NCBI GenBank assembly: GCA_037176885.1
Contig: JAWWNJ010000155.1
Coordinates: 310,001 to 374,000, forward strand
Source of the DNA: Favolaschia claudopus
Lineage: Eukaryota > Basidiomycota > Agaricomycetes > Agaricales > Mycenaceae
Reading direction: 5' to 3'
Length of the DNA: 64,000 nt
The notes beneath the pieces were generated by a model. It worked only from the letters and a program-made list of their open reading frames with translations. It did no database searches and was not told where the DNA came from. Both the position numbers and the translations under genes were made by a program. Within the stretch, counting starts at the first letter, position 1. The number at the start of each line of letters is the position of its first letter. This document shows positions 22,321 to 33,647 of the stretch, in pieces.

Positions 22321-23928
22321 TTATACAGGTCCAGCGCTCAGCGAATATACGTCGCCATCCACGACGATCCTTCTCAGCGTAGCATGCACCTGTAATCCGT
22401 TCACCAGATCCTTCACCTCCCCAACCGACCCACTCGTCTGCAGCTCCAACTCCTCAACCTGCGAAAACAGGTCGACAAACTTTAGAAGTGGGTCGCCGTG
22501 TTTGAGGGGCGATATATAACTGACGTACAGGCCCGTCATCTCGATTCGTTCGACCAGTCGAAAGAAGTTTGGTAGCGAAGCTGATTGAGGGAGTAAGTGG
22601 TATGAGAGCACGCGGTCGGCGAAGCTCTGGATGCTGTGGCGTGCAGTGATGGACAGGGAGATGTGGACTGAAGAGGGACGCCGCCGCAACGCAATCAAAG
22701 AGGAAGATTTGGAGAGCGTGCGCATAACGGAAAGCAGCGGGCGAACGAAGTGGAATTCTGAGGCCTGGCCGTCAGGTATCCACCAGATGAGGGTGAGGTC
22801 GCGGAGCGCAGGAAGTGACCACCTGGAGAGAAGGTGTTCCGCGAGAATAGGAATCGTTCGGAGGAATGTAAGCCGTTTGAGTGATCGACGCGAAGTTTTC
22901 GGTGGGGTAGATAATTCCAGGTGCCAGAACCAATGGAGGAAGTCGATATCGAGGTTGGTAAGGTGGGGGAGATTCACGACCAGAACCGAGAGGACGAGAT
23001 CCGCGTGCTGCGCCTTGACTTCTGTGAGTTTGAGGTTCGTCAGGTGGGGACCCGCTGCGAACGCAATGGATGGCAATATATGCGTCCAGAGCTCCGTGCT
23101 GTCTCGCAAACGGGCCGAGGGAACGGCGATGGTGAGTGATGTGATCGGAGCGTGACGAAGGGCGGAGAGGGTCCAGTCGAGGGCGGGTGGGATGAGGAAG
23201 ATGGGAGATTCGATGCAGAGAGAGCTGAGGAGGAAGGGTTCTTTGGGAGAGGGCTCGAGGACGGGTACTCTGGTATCTTCTGTTCCCTGGGGCCAACTGC
23301 GTCGAAATCCAGGCACTGTGGAGGAGTGGGAATAGATTATTCGCTTGATGAACAGGGGACGGGATGAGACGGGCAAAATTTCGTATGTGCCTGTGAGGTA
23401 GCTGCCATTTACAACGGTGAGATGTTTACATCCTGCCTGGACGATGTCGTGAAGAAGCTCGCCGAGCATATGTGCCCATGCCTTTAGCCTGGCGTCGTCG
23501 CCGAAAGCTAGGCAGCGATAGGTCTCGGAGGCGTGACCGTCGGCGAAAATGAGAATGACTTCCTCAATGGAAGAGAGGCGAGAGATGAGGCTTCGGAGAC
23601 GATTCATCTGGTTGACAACGGGATGGATGACGGTGCAGCTCGGGTGTGGAATCGTGCAGGACAGGTATTCCAATGAGTCGATGTGGAGACTGAGACGGAG
23701 GAAGGATAGAGTATCAAGAGAGTCATCCCCTTTGAGGTATACCGTCAGCTTTTTTGTGCTCAAGTCGATTTTGTGACGAGAGAAGTAGATAGCCAGAGCG
23801 ATCCTATGAAGCCGCCGGCTGAGCAAAGCCATGAAATAGAGGCTTTCTACAGAAAATTCTGGGTCTTCAAAGATCGAGATGATCAATTCGTCAGGAAGGT
23901 CTGTAAAGCGGGCTAGTCCAGGATGCAT
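22321..23928 (-). CDS. F-box protein with LRR-like C-terminal region
   Basis: Single-exon minus-strand gene of 535 codons from the ATG at 23928. Earlier in-frame codons exist, but this start places the F-box at the N terminus as usual: LARFTDLPDELIISIFEDPE, then FMALLSRRLHRIALAIYFSRH. The rest is leucine-rich with LRR-like spacing (PHLTNLKLTEVKAQHADLVL, LPHLTNLDIDFLHWF, LPALRDLTLIWW, QVEELELQT). It ends SLSAGPV. The F-box should bind Skp1 in an SCF ubiquitin ligase and the repeats bind an unknown substrate. It is not close to the other F-box genes of the window in sequence. No disruption seen. Confidence 0.8.
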   Translation of the reverse strand: MHPGLARFTDLPDELIISIFEDPEFSVESLYFMALLSRRLHRIALAIYFSRHKIDLSTKKLTVYLKGDDSLDTLSFLRLSLHIDSLEYLSCTIPHPSCTVIHPVVNQMNRLRSLISRLSSIEEVILIFADGHASETYRCLAFGDDARLKAWAHMLGELLHDIVQAGCKHLTVVNGSYLTGTYEILPVSSRPLFIKRIIYSHSSTVPGFRRSWPQGTEDTRVPVLEPSPKEPFLLSSLCIESPIFLIPPALDWTLSALRHAPITSLTIAVPSARLRDSTELWTHILPSIAFAAGPHLTNLKLTEVKAQHADLVLSVLVVNLPHLTNLDIDFLHWFWHLELSTPPKTSRRSLKRLTFLRTIPILAEHLLSRWSLPALRDLTLIWWIPDGQASEFHFVRPLLSVMRTLSKSSSLIALRRRPSSVHISLSITARHSIQSFADRVLSYHLLPQSASLPNFFRLVERIEMTGLYVSYISPLKHGDPLLKFVDLFSQVEELELQTSGSVGEVKDLVNGLQVHATLRRIVVDGDVYSLSAGPV

Positions 23929-25340
23929 CGGGCGAAGGTATAAAGAAACGCGTAGATTCCAATGAGTTGGGTATACTAGACTGATTGACGCACTTGCCCG
24001 TGGTTCGAACGGTTGCAACAGCACGAAAAGACAGTTCAGGCCGCCAGCGGTGGAGGTTGGAGACAAGGAAGATTGATGACATCATCTCCCATGCCGGCCA
24101 TCAGCGCGTTGAATTTCAACAACTCACAAGGAAAAGCTATAAGGACGGGCCTGGTTTTAAGGGCGAATGATACGAAACACTAAGACGATGAGACTGGTGA
24201 CGGTCCGAAGCGGGGAACAGGAGAGTTGTCGGGAGAACTTGCTACTCAAGGCACTTCCGTGACTCGGTCACGGTGTCACGATCAGTGATTTCTCAGCTTG
24301 CATCACGCTCTTTACCACCAAGTTCTAGTGCTGTCCATATTACGATAATAATACGATTTTTGCCGTATCGTATTATACCAGTATCATATCATGGATTCTG
24401 GAGGCGTATCGTATCTGTATCTAACAATATTGTATTATAACAATTTTTATTGGCACCAACCACCACATCCTGGTTTGCAGCGAGGGTCTGCAGCTCTCAA
24501 CACCGTTAGACTGCCAAGGATATGTGCTGTTCGAACTCAAAAACTCAAAGATCCGCCCGTGAGTCGCTTCCGAAAGCCTGGTAACACCGTGCTTCTCTCG
24601 AATTTCTCACCTCAATAGGAACCCTGGTAATCTCTGCGGAACGCACCTTTCCCGCTCCCGGGAACACTCATCACGAAGGCAAAACCTCAAATATCGTCGT
24701 CCATATGGTGCTTCTCTCTGCCGAAACTGCCCGCCGGCTTGGCGTCTTCGTGTCCGTTTTTGTCTCGCACAAACTCAGAGATATTTTCGAACAGTTCTGC
24801 TTCAATTCCTCTGCCAGCACGATGTTCCATGTTTATGCGCTGGCCCCTGCATTTCTGGCTCTCTCTTCTGCCGCCGGCGCGCGACGGCACACGATTTTCT
24901 TCAAACCGGTCGCCGCAGTTGTACGCTTCACATGGCGCCTGGTCTCGTTCTTGGCACCTTTATCGTCCTCAAACTCTCAACGGTCAAACGATCTTTCCCT
25001 CCATTCAACTCATTCCACGACAACTTCTATCTAATCCTCATCTCCCTTTATCCTTTTCTACGTTCTCCACAGGCCCCTACAAGGCAGAGCTCCTTGCCTT
25101 CGATTTGATTGTCTAACCGGAGAGTCGTTAAGTTCACGCCTAATATATAACAACCGCAGGCACGAGGACATTTTTGTTTTTATTGTCTGTTTATAAGAGA
25201 CTAGTTCACGCCCGGAAGACAAGCACGGTGAAGTCACTTTTCCACTGGAGCTACGAATTGCCTCAATCTCCAACCTTATCTCGCGAACTTGCAACCATAA
25301 GTCATACCTCCGCGATTGACTAGCTAAGAAATCGGTTGCT
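23929..25340. other. Intergenic with an AT-rich palindromic stretch
   Basis: No supportable gene. Contains the inverted repeat at 24348-24376 and, towards 25 kb, sequence resembling degraded parts of the A-D repeat family. Confidence 0.4.
24348..24376. repeat. Perfect 10-bp inverted repeat
   Basis: ATAATACGAT, a 9-nt spacer, then ATCGTATTAT, inside a region rich in variations of CGTATC/ATACG. It may be a transposon end, a regulatory palindrome or a low-complexity expansion. Confidence 0.5.
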
Positions 25341-25354
25341 TACCTTCCAAAATC

Positions 25355-25437
25355 CGAAGGAGGAGGTGTCGCGGCGACTGAACAAGGTCTATGTTTTCTT
25401 TGTTCTCATGAGTCATCGACTCCCTGCTCCTTCGTGA
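25355..25437 (+). repeat. Degenerate tRNA-like module 2 fragment upstream of copy A
   Basis: GGTGTCGCGGCGACTGAAC followed 45 nt later by a decayed T-arm/acceptor (CGACTCCCTGCTCCTTCG). It matches module 2 of the repeat family but with mutated pairing, suggesting an older partial copy left of copy A. Confidence 0.45.
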
Positions 25438-27581
25438 TGTGCAGAAAGTGGTGTCTACCTCTTTTTATTCTCCGCCTCTGCTCATCTAGCGAGGAAATTC
25501 AGAGACTACCAGGTATGATAAGGTATGCGAGAGTCAGACTCTGGTCGTATCATTTTCATGCATACATAAGCGAAAGTAAACAGCGGATGATCTTGAATTT
25601 GTGCATTCTCAACGCGATATGGAAATGTATTTGTACTATCTCGTCCTTCCAATCGAATCTAGAATCTCAGTGGTCGCCCTTCCCTACCCCTCGTAGGCCA
25701 GCACCTACACGACTCCACCACTACGTCGTCTACCGACAGCGAGGGCGCGCGCGCCGCATCAATCCATCCCCATCGCATCGTCGAGTTCCCGTCCACCATC
25801 CACCGTTCTGACTCCGGCCCCTCACATCCTTCCAACAAGACGTGTCGGCGAGAAAGCAGAAGACAGAAAGAAAACGAGAAGAAGACTGAAAGCACGAGAG
25901 AAAGAGAGGAAGCGAAACAAAAGCAGCAGCAAAACAAGACGGCGACAATCGAATCGAATGGAGTCGAGTGCTCGATTCGAGTCTTCGTCGTAGGCAAAAG
26001 AAAGAGAAGGAAAGAAGTGGGAAAAATATTAATAGCCAGGGAAGAAGACATACCGAAGTCCACCTGACCTATCTTGGAACAGATAAGCAACCCTCCTGTT
26101 TGCCCGGGACTGAAATGATATCAAGCATCAATATATTCAGACCGTAAGTAACTTTGCGCGCACTAAGCGGAGTCTCCAAAGCATCGGGTAACGGGAGAAG
26201 GAGTAGTGACAAGAGAAAAGCAAACACGGGGAGAAAGAAAGAAAGAAAAAAAGGTTCACAGAGCCGGATGAACAAGACTAACGTTGGATAGAATGGAAGC
26301 AAGTCGCGTGCGCGATTCTAACGCAAACACATTGGATGGATGCGTATGTTTGGGAGAGGGTGCGAGGTGGGCGTGAGGCGACGAGGCGATTTCAGCAGCA
26401 CAGTCAAGAGGGGGATGATGGAGGGCGGAGGGCGGCACCTGAACCGGGGGAAGAAGAATGAGAATTGACGAACGGACGTATCGCTAACGAACGGACCTGG
26501 GAGCGAGCAGACGTACAGACTCAGAGGAAGTAAAGAGAGAAGAGAGTTGCGAGATACCTTGTCAAGACGCTCACGCGCGACACCCTCTCTCATTCAAGAG
26601 AGTCTTCTCCTCTTTGTCCCGTCCTCATCCTCAGTTACTTCCCCCGCGGCGTCGGCTCGTTTCCACGTAACTCAATTTGGGCTGCGGCCAGTGAAGTACA
26701 TTGGAAGACGCGTGGAGGGGTGGGATTGGCAACGCATTGAATACCGAGGCTGTAGACGATCTATATTTCAGGCGGCGAGCGAAGGAAATTGAGCCTCGCG
26801 GAAGGAAAAGGAAAGCGCAAGAGACGGGGCGTGTGTGGTATCCACAGACAGCGTGAAGAAACGAGGAGGAAGCAAAGCAGAGCGGAACAAAGGCACACTG
26901 TCCTCTAAGAGTTGTTTGTCGTGCAAATCAGTGACTTTATCAGTAGTCTCCGCAGGGTCAGTCCAAGCGGCGGGGGGCGTCGGCGGTGTCGGTCTAACCG
27001 AAAGTAAAGTCAACCCAGCGGCTGGAGACATCGATTCGAGTTGAAAGTCGTGAGAGTGAGCGACGAGGGCGAGCTTGCCGACAGACCCTGACGGCGGAGA
27101 ACAAGTGGGAGTTGTTTGGTCGTGATTGGTTGAACCCCCTGATTCGATCAAACACCTCTTGCTTCTAACCACCACGTACTTACGCTCTGCAATCTCAACA
27201 CGTCCGCTCTGCTGGCTGGAATTTGCCCGTCTAGATTGGATATGCCAGCGCGACTATTTTAACCACAAATACCGGCTTTCGGTCAGCACAAACTAGGCTT
27301 AACGAACGAACGGCACTTTTCACTCCGCTGGCCAGCCGGTGCGACAACAAATGTCGACATTCAACCCCCTCGCTCAAAATCCGTGACCGTAGTCCTCAAC
27401 TCCGAGTCGCTCGATTCATTCCGTAGCTACGGGCTTCACTTTCCTCAAACTCGAACTTTGAACCAACGCCCAGTCTTTGGATATGTCCTCGTGCATTCGT
27501 TTCTGACTCCTCGCGCCGACTCAAACTCAAGCTCAACTCCCTCCAGATCCTTCCACTTACCACTATCATACAGAAACATCA

Positions 27582-27668
27582 AGGGTCCACAGGCCAACGA
27601 ACGCCTACCGTGGTGCTTCCTTCGTCATTACACGTGCGTTCGTTCCGAGTTCGACTCTCGGGGGCTCT
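27582..27668 (+). ncRNA. tRNA-like module 1, copy A
   Basis: An 87-nt structure-prone segment. An acceptor-like stem pairs AGGGTCC (27582-27588) with GGGCTCT (27662-27668) over 7 bp with two G-U pairs. An inner stem pairs AACGAACGC (27596-27604) with GCGTTCGTT (27636-27644) perfectly. A canonical tRNA T-arm follows: CCGAG, loop TTCGACT, CTCGG (27645-27661). The T-loop matches a Pol III B box. Five Ts follow at 27689-27693. D- and anticodon arms of a normal tRNA are not recognisable, so it is not a translating tRNA. Confidence 0.55.
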
Positions 27669-27925
27669 CTGTGCGGCTTTCAAGAAAGTTTTTATTTAGC
27701 TCGGCGCTACCCTTTGCCTCTCCATCTTCAAATTCATATCCACCGGACTCTCCACCCTCCTGTCCTCAAATGCCTTCCGAAATTTGACTCCGGGATGTAT
27801 ATATGCACACTCTCCGTAACCATGTGAGCGAGAAACTCGCCTCTATCTCTCTATTCTGTCTGTGCTTTGTACACGTTCCTTCTCCATGCATCCAGCATTA
27901 GCCGTTCTCATTCACTTCTGAGACG

Positions 27926-27991
27926 AGGGCCCACCGGTCAACAAACGGCGTTCGTTCAACGCTCAATCCGAGTTCGGCTCTCGGGGAGCCT
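27926..27991 (+). ncRNA. tRNA-like module 1, second degenerate copy in A
   Basis: T-arm CCGAG, TTCGGCT, CTCGG at 27968-27984. Acceptor-like pairing AGGGCCC/GGAGCCT holds at 5 of 7 positions. The inner hairpin is shortened to GCGTT/AACGC (27948-27952 with 27958-27962). Seven Ts at 28014-28020 could terminate Pol III. Same architecture as 27582-27668, with a different inner stem. Confidence 0.45.
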
Positions 27992-28658
27992 CTGTGCCGA
28001 AATGGATACATACTTTTTTTGTGGCTTCTTCGACAAGTTCACGCTCGTCGCTCCCAAAGGCGCGTCTCAACGTCTCTTGCGGCAAGTTACAAAATTTACT
28101 CCGTTCCGTTCGCAGCACGACTGACCTCCAGTCCAGCAGTGAGAAGATTTTTGCGTTGAGGGGAATTGGGGTCATTCACCTCATCTCCCCTGCGACTCAC
28201 CCTTCATAACTCAGACTAGTACATATCAGCAAAACCAAAGATTCAGCTCAAATATTATCGTTGTTATCTCTGATGTCTCAAAAGATCCAACCCCCGGTAT
28301 ACGCTAATCTACTCTGCCCCGGATACACACCGACTCAAACCGAGGGGGTGTCGCGGCGACAGAACACTGCATATGCGAGGATCGAGGTGATGCTACTGAT
28401 GGTGTTCAATCTGGGCTCGACTCCCAACTCCCTCACTGCGCCTTCTTGAACAGAATACCTTTTTCTTTCGGCAGATTCCCTTCCTCCCCGACCGATCAAA
28501 TCGAATTCTAGAATCTAATTCACCTGCCGGAAGTGAAATGAAACCTACTTAGATTTCCTGCAGCGTCGAGAACCGGCGATTGGGTGCAAGTCAGACCGAT
28601 GTATAGGTATCCGTGTGTCGCTGTCTTGAACTTATCTAGCTGAAATCATTCTGAACAC

Positions 28659-28756
28659 AGGGAGTCTTCGGGGCGACTGACCACCAGCCATCCCTCGGTT
28701 TCTTGGGAAATGATTTGTATTCATTCTTCATAACTGGGTTCGATTCCCAGCTCCCC
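28659..28756 (+). ncRNA. tRNA-like module 2, copy A
   Basis: Outer stem AGGGAG (28659-28664) with CTCCCC (28751-28756), 5 of 6 paired. There is a small GTC...GAC hairpin next to it and a perfect T-arm CTGGG, TTCGATT, CCCAG (28734-28750) containing the B box GGTTCGATTCC. A T5 run lies at 28778-28782. An older, mutated copy lies at 28345-28440 (GTGTCGCGGCGAC ... CTGGGCTCGACTCCCAACTCCC). Confidence 0.5.
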
Positions 28757-29097
28757 CGTGAGTTTGCAATATCAGCCTTTTTCGTCTTCAAATCTGTCGT
28801 TTTTCAACGGCCTGTTGTGCCACTCCCAACCCATACGAGGCATAGTGCCTTAACTTCACGTCGATCGAGTCGCTCGAATCTGAATCGACCGCACTCGGAT
28901 GTCACCGACACATAACGCGCTCTGACGATTCCCTAATTTTTGACAATCTTGAATGATATTTATTAATGCATTTATCTATCACGTCGAGTAATCCCGCACA
29001 CCAAATAAATAACCAAATATACAAGGCCGCAACCCTGATGAGCGGAATGTATCCGTATCTCAACGAACTATGCTGTTAGAAGACCAAGAAGAAGAAC

Positions 29098-29215
29098 AAA
29101 AAAGCTCACAAGCGTCGACCCATGGGCCAGCCGAGAGTCGAACTCGGTCCGAAGAGAAGCTGCCCGCCTTGGCGATGGACGACGGTATTCGAAATCCTAA
29201 TGCCCCTGAGCATGA
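29098..29215 (-). ncRNA. tRNA-like module 3, minus strand, copy A
   Basis: On the minus strand a T-arm CCGAG, TTCGACT, CTCGG (29147-29131) is preceded by a conserved stretch (GGATTTCGAATACCG, then AAGGCGGGCAGCTT). It is followed by a T6 run (29103-29098). The same block recurs near the end of copy D at 45114-45230. Opposite in orientation to modules 1 and 2. Confidence 0.4.
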
Positions 29216-31223
29216 GATTAGGTGATATGATTGAAGGCTAGCATTGGCGCATTGGACCAGACGGTTTGAATTTCCTCCTGCGGGCACGATCCAACACACC
29301 GGTCTTCGAGTCGCAGGGTTAGCCACAGTTTGTGAAAGATTGACACTGGCTAGAAATCAAGCTGAATTTCATGCATCTCATCACCGATCTCACGATTCGC
29401 GAATTTCGTTCACAGCGCCTTCCCCATCGAATGCGAAAAAATCAAAACAAGATCGATAGCCGATTCGCTTCGGGTTCCCAGCCTAAGTTGAACTTCCTTT
29501 TGCCCGGGCATGAAATAGAATCAAACATCAATATATTGAAGTCATATGTGACTGTGGACGCACTGTACTGTGGTTTACAATATGCGTCTCTACAAATCGT
29601 GGAAAGAAAGACGCGCCGGGGAGAAGGAGCAAGAACAAGAGAACAGTGAAAATCCCGAACGCAAGGGAAAAGAAAGAACGACGTCTCAGAGGATTAGGTG
29701 CACAAGACGTGTAGGAGGATGGAATTACTGTAGCTCGAATCACTCGCTCGAGTTTAACGTAGCCACATTGAATGCGTATGTTTGAGAGGGGATACAACGT
29801 GGGTGTGAGAGCCGCCGGACAGCGTAGCTGGGTATTGCCGAGTGGATGAAGGCAGGGTGGCGCCGGGGATAGAGAAGAGGAAAGGATGCGTGGAAGACGG
29901 AGGCGAGAGTTGCGTGGGCGTCGCGCGATGGCGGGCGGCATGGGTGTACGTGTTGTGGGCACTAGCGATGGGGTTGGAAGGGAGCGAAACGGAAGACGAA
30001 GACGCCGGCGCAGGGAGAGAGGAGGGAAGGGAAGGGAGCGTCACTATGGGGGCAGAAGAAAAGGAGAATGTCCGGTTTGGTGAAGGCTGGGATGGGGAGC
30101 GGTGTTATGAGTAGCGAATGAACGTGGTGGTGCGTACGATAAGGGGAATGAGGAAGAAGGGAAGAGAATGGCGACGTACCTTCCCGAGACGTTCCGCCCA
30201 GCCCTTTCCTTCGAAGCAACCCCTCCGCTTCGGTCCCGTACCAAGCAACGTCACCCACGGCGCCGGCTGAGCTCGTTTCCCACCCCACTCGATTCGGACT
30301 GCGGTCGTCGTCGAGTCAAGGCCATCGAAAAACGCGTTGAGAGGTAGTATTGCCAACGCATCGAAGGGCCGAGGCTGCCGACAATCTATATTCAACTCGT
30401 GAGCGGGGTAAACAAGGCCGCGAGGGCGAAAGGAGGGAAAATGAAGGAGAAGGGAAGCGCGGAAGGTGGGATGAGTGTGGTATGCTCGGAGAGCGTGTAA
30501 GAGTGCGCAGAAAGAGACGTAAAACGTGATGGAACGACGACGCACCTACTTGGTACTGTCCTCAACGACCCCTAGAGTCGCTTGTCGGCCAAATCCAAGC
30601 CAAATCAGTCGCAGAGGACAGACGAGAAAATTCAAAGCGTCGGCGTCGTAGGTGTCGGTCTAATCAAGAGCGAAGTCTGTCCAGCGGCTAAATCCATCAC
30701 TTCCAGTTGAAAGTCGTGAGATTGAGCGTCGAGGGCGAGCTCAACGACCGTGACAGACGATGACGGCGGAGGGAAAGAGGAAGTTGTTTGGTCATAATTG
30801 GTTGGACCTCTGATACAATCAAACACCTCTTGCTTCCGTACCGCCATGTTCAATCCGCAATCTCAGAACGTCCAATCTGCCGGAGCCGGAGGTATTGAAG
30901 CCTCGACGATACAAATGCAACTGAAACGACTACAAATACTGGCTCTGGGAACGAAAAAAGCAGGCTCAACGAACGAACGAAGCATTTTACTTTCATTTTG
31001 CTTGCTTTTTACTTCACTGGCGGCATCCATACCTCCTCGCAGCCGTACTTCTTAGACCTCAGCACGTTCGATCAATTTTCCAGCCACCGGCTTCATTTAT
31101 CTCAAGCTCAAACTTCAGGTCAACGCTCGGCTGGCGCATCCAGCGCCGCCTCCGATTCGCGCCGACTCACAGTCAACTCTCTTCGGCCCCTTCCTCTCAA
31201 CAGTACCATATCAAACTAGAACA

Positions 31224-31306
31224 AGGGTCCACAGACCAACAAACGCCGACCATCGCCAAATCTTCTTGCTTTTGCGGTCGTTCCGAGTTCGACTCTCGGG
31301 GACCTT
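31224..31306 (+). ncRNA. tRNA-like module 1, copy B
   Basis: Acceptor-like stem AGGGTCC (31224-31230) with GGACCTT (31300-31306), 7 bp with one G-U. Inner stem CGACC/GGTCG (31247-31251 with 31276-31280). T-arm CCGAG, TTCGACT, CTCGG (31283-31299). A T10 run at 31329-31338 is a strong Pol III terminator candidate. Relative to copy A the acceptor 3' strand differs yet still pairs. Confidence 0.55.
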
Positions 31307-32372
31307 CTTCTGGGCGTTTGCTCTGGTATTTTTTTTTTCTTGTGATCAACATTTCATTGCCACCTGGGATTATCCAGCTCTGGACTCCGAATCTCCTCGT
31401 GAAATCAACAGCAAGCGGTGTATTTCGATACAGCTCGCTCCTCATGGCTTCGACAAAGGTCGGTCACCCACCTCTCGAATACCATCTGTATGGGTGTTCA
31501 CCCCGAGTCCGACGCGAGACTAACATGACCTTTTTAAGGTTGGCTTCAGAGTCATTGTGATGATTTCACCAAGGCGCCGACTTTCCCATCCTCCATCCGA
31601 AGAGCTTGACATACGAATGGGCATAATTAGGCGAGTCCCTTCAATTCAAAGTAGCTGCTTAGTTTGACCCAAATAAATTCTGATGTCTCCACAAATTCAA
31701 CCACAGATCCGATATCGCTAACCTACCCCAATCCGAATACACTCAGAGTCAAACCGAAGGGTAACTGCATATCCAGCTCTAGACTCTAAATCTCTTCGCA
31801 AAACCTGACAGCAATGCACGTGCCTCGCTCCTCACGGGCTCTCGTCTTTTAAATCTGCCTCCTATCGATTCAAGACTTGCCGCCTCTCAAACAAAGGGTT
31901 GGCTCTGAATCTTCAGTACTGCGAATTCTACGAATCGTCGATTGTGTCCGACCCTCGGCGACCTCTTCATCCTCGAGCTGCAAAGTCGAACATATCATCA
32001 TCGGCATCTTGTCTTCATCGCGGGCGCGGCGAGGTTTCCCTCATGGATTTCTCTGTGTACGAACAAAACCAGGGGAGTCGACGGCCCTTCAAATATCATT
32101 TGGAGTATATTGACCTAGATCAATTCTGATGTCTTCAAAAATTCAACCACGCGTCTTATAGCACCCATCTGCGCTTGAGACTCTACTTTGAATACACCCA
32201 GAGTCAAACCGAAAGATGTCACCACATATATCCGTTTTCCAGTGTTCAACCGATGGTGTTAAATCTGGGTTCTCATGTATTCGTTCCTAGTGTTCTTTAA
32301 TCTACTTGATCCCGCCCTTAATCTTTTGTAGGAAGTCAAACCTACTTATCTTTCCAGCGCCGCCGGCGCCGA

Positions 32373-33296
32373 TTGGACTGCCATCTCATCCACGGGTGCG
32401 AAGTTTCACCCGACAGCGAGGATGTGCATGTCAATAAGCTCTGCAAGGTTCAAATACAGTTTATTCGGCGAATACTCAATCTACACTCACGCTCCGCCGT
32501 TGCGCCGCTATTCACGGAAACGGGTCTAGCTCCTCTCCGCGTCCGACGCCTGATCCTCATCTTGAAGCATCTGATCTATTTTCTCGGCCTTCACAAGGGT
32601 GAACTTGCTCGTGCTGCCCTCGACAGCTCGTTTGAGCTCTCGGCACGAAACAAAAAATCCTGGGCAAAAGATCTGATAACTTCTGCTTCGAGACTCCCTT
32701 TCACATGTCCACCTCTGAGTTTAACGACCTCGACGTCGATTCAAGATGTCAATACTTATATAAATCAGGTGGAGAATTTGATGAAGGGCTGGCTGATGGA
32801 CTGCATCAACTCAAACGAGAAACTCTATTTATTACACGGACGACTCGAACCACAAAAGGACAAACCACCTACGCAAGTAGCGCTACAACTGCGGCATTAT
32901 CTGTCCATGGTGACGACACAGAAACATCGGGAAGCACTGACTTCTCTATTACTTTCTACGCACCAGCTCGCCCTCGAGGTCTTGCGCTACGCGAATCATG
33001 CGAATCAGCCTGTCCAACGGTCGCAACGAACTTGCAGATTTTGCAGAACTGAGGTTGAATCTCCCGAGCACGCTCTTTTGATTTGTGTTTCGTCCGTCGA
33101 ACTCACTCGGACTAGAGATACTTTCTTTGAAGTATTGTTTCAACGATCTCCTCAACTGCAAACTCTACAACGAAGATTATCTCCTACAGATTTCTTCAAA
33201 GCAATTCTCTACTCACGACCAAATATTGGGCTACTGGCCAAACTCGCATTTGATGTCCTTGAAATTTTCTACGCCGTCCCGTTAATACGACCTTAG
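32373..33296 (+). pseudogene. C-terminal fragment of LINE ORF2 (reverse transcriptase)
   Basis: About 307 codons open to the stop at 33294. The region follows the polymerase domain: CKVQIQFIRRILNLHSRSAV, LFTETGLAPLRVRRLILILK. It ends with a CCHC-like finger CRFCRTEVESPEHALLIC (C-x2-C-x8-H-x4-C), as in fungal Tad/L1-like ORF2 proteins. The endonuclease and catalytic YxDD motifs are absent because of 5' truncation, so it has no activity. Confidence 0.75.
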
Positions 33297-33500
33297 TTTC
33301 TCTAGAAGTTGTTCAACGCCTGTTTTCCGAAACTTACTTCTCTATTTATTCTTTAGTTCTACCGCGGCGAGTTGAGTACTGCGACCGTGAGCTCGGCTAT
33401 GGGATGATGGAGAAGTCCAGGGACCGTAGTGTACATTAGTGCCTGTACACTCAGTTACTCCCTGGGCCCCGGCGTTCCTCAGGGGACCGTGCCGTGTAAT

Positions 33501-33526
33501 CTTCCTTCCTTCCTTCCTTCCTTCCC
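33501..33526 (+). repeat. (CTTC)n microsatellite at the LINE 3' end
   Basis: Six and a half CTTC units directly after GTGCCGTGTAAT, the apparent end of the LINE 3' untranslated region. It probably served as the reverse-transcription tail in place of poly(A). Confidence 0.7.
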
Positions 33527-33647
33527 AGTCCTAGTCAACGTAATCAAAGAATTTCGTTCGATCGAGCATGAGTCAGTAAACATCCTTACGCTGCGTCGCT
33601 GTTTTACTGCACTTGACCCAAGCAATCATAGTGATCACAGGCAAAAG

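Larger units (their letters stand above)
25440..29240 (+). repeat. Noncoding repeat unit, copy A
   Basis: First of four diverged copies of a noncoding repeat; boundaries approximate. It shares with B, C and D an ordered set of landmarks: a purine-rich stretch; a conserved block around ATCAAACACCTCTTGCTTC (27147 here; 30818, 35701 and 43503 in B, C and D); and tRNA-like modules (module 1 at 27582 and 27926, module 2 at 28659, module 3 on the minus strand at 29131). No open frame is conserved between copies. Function and class unknown. Confidence 0.65.
32372..33526 (+). mobile_element. 5'-truncated LINE with (CTTC)n tail
   Basis: The 3' part of a non-LTR retrotransposon: the end of ORF2, about 200 bp of 3' untranslated region, and a tail of CTTC units at 33501-33526. 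The left boundary is placed where copy B stops matching copy A (after GCGCCGATTGG). No target-site duplication could be made out. It differs in sequence and tail type from the LINE at 13067-14430, so it is a second family. Confidence 0.7.
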
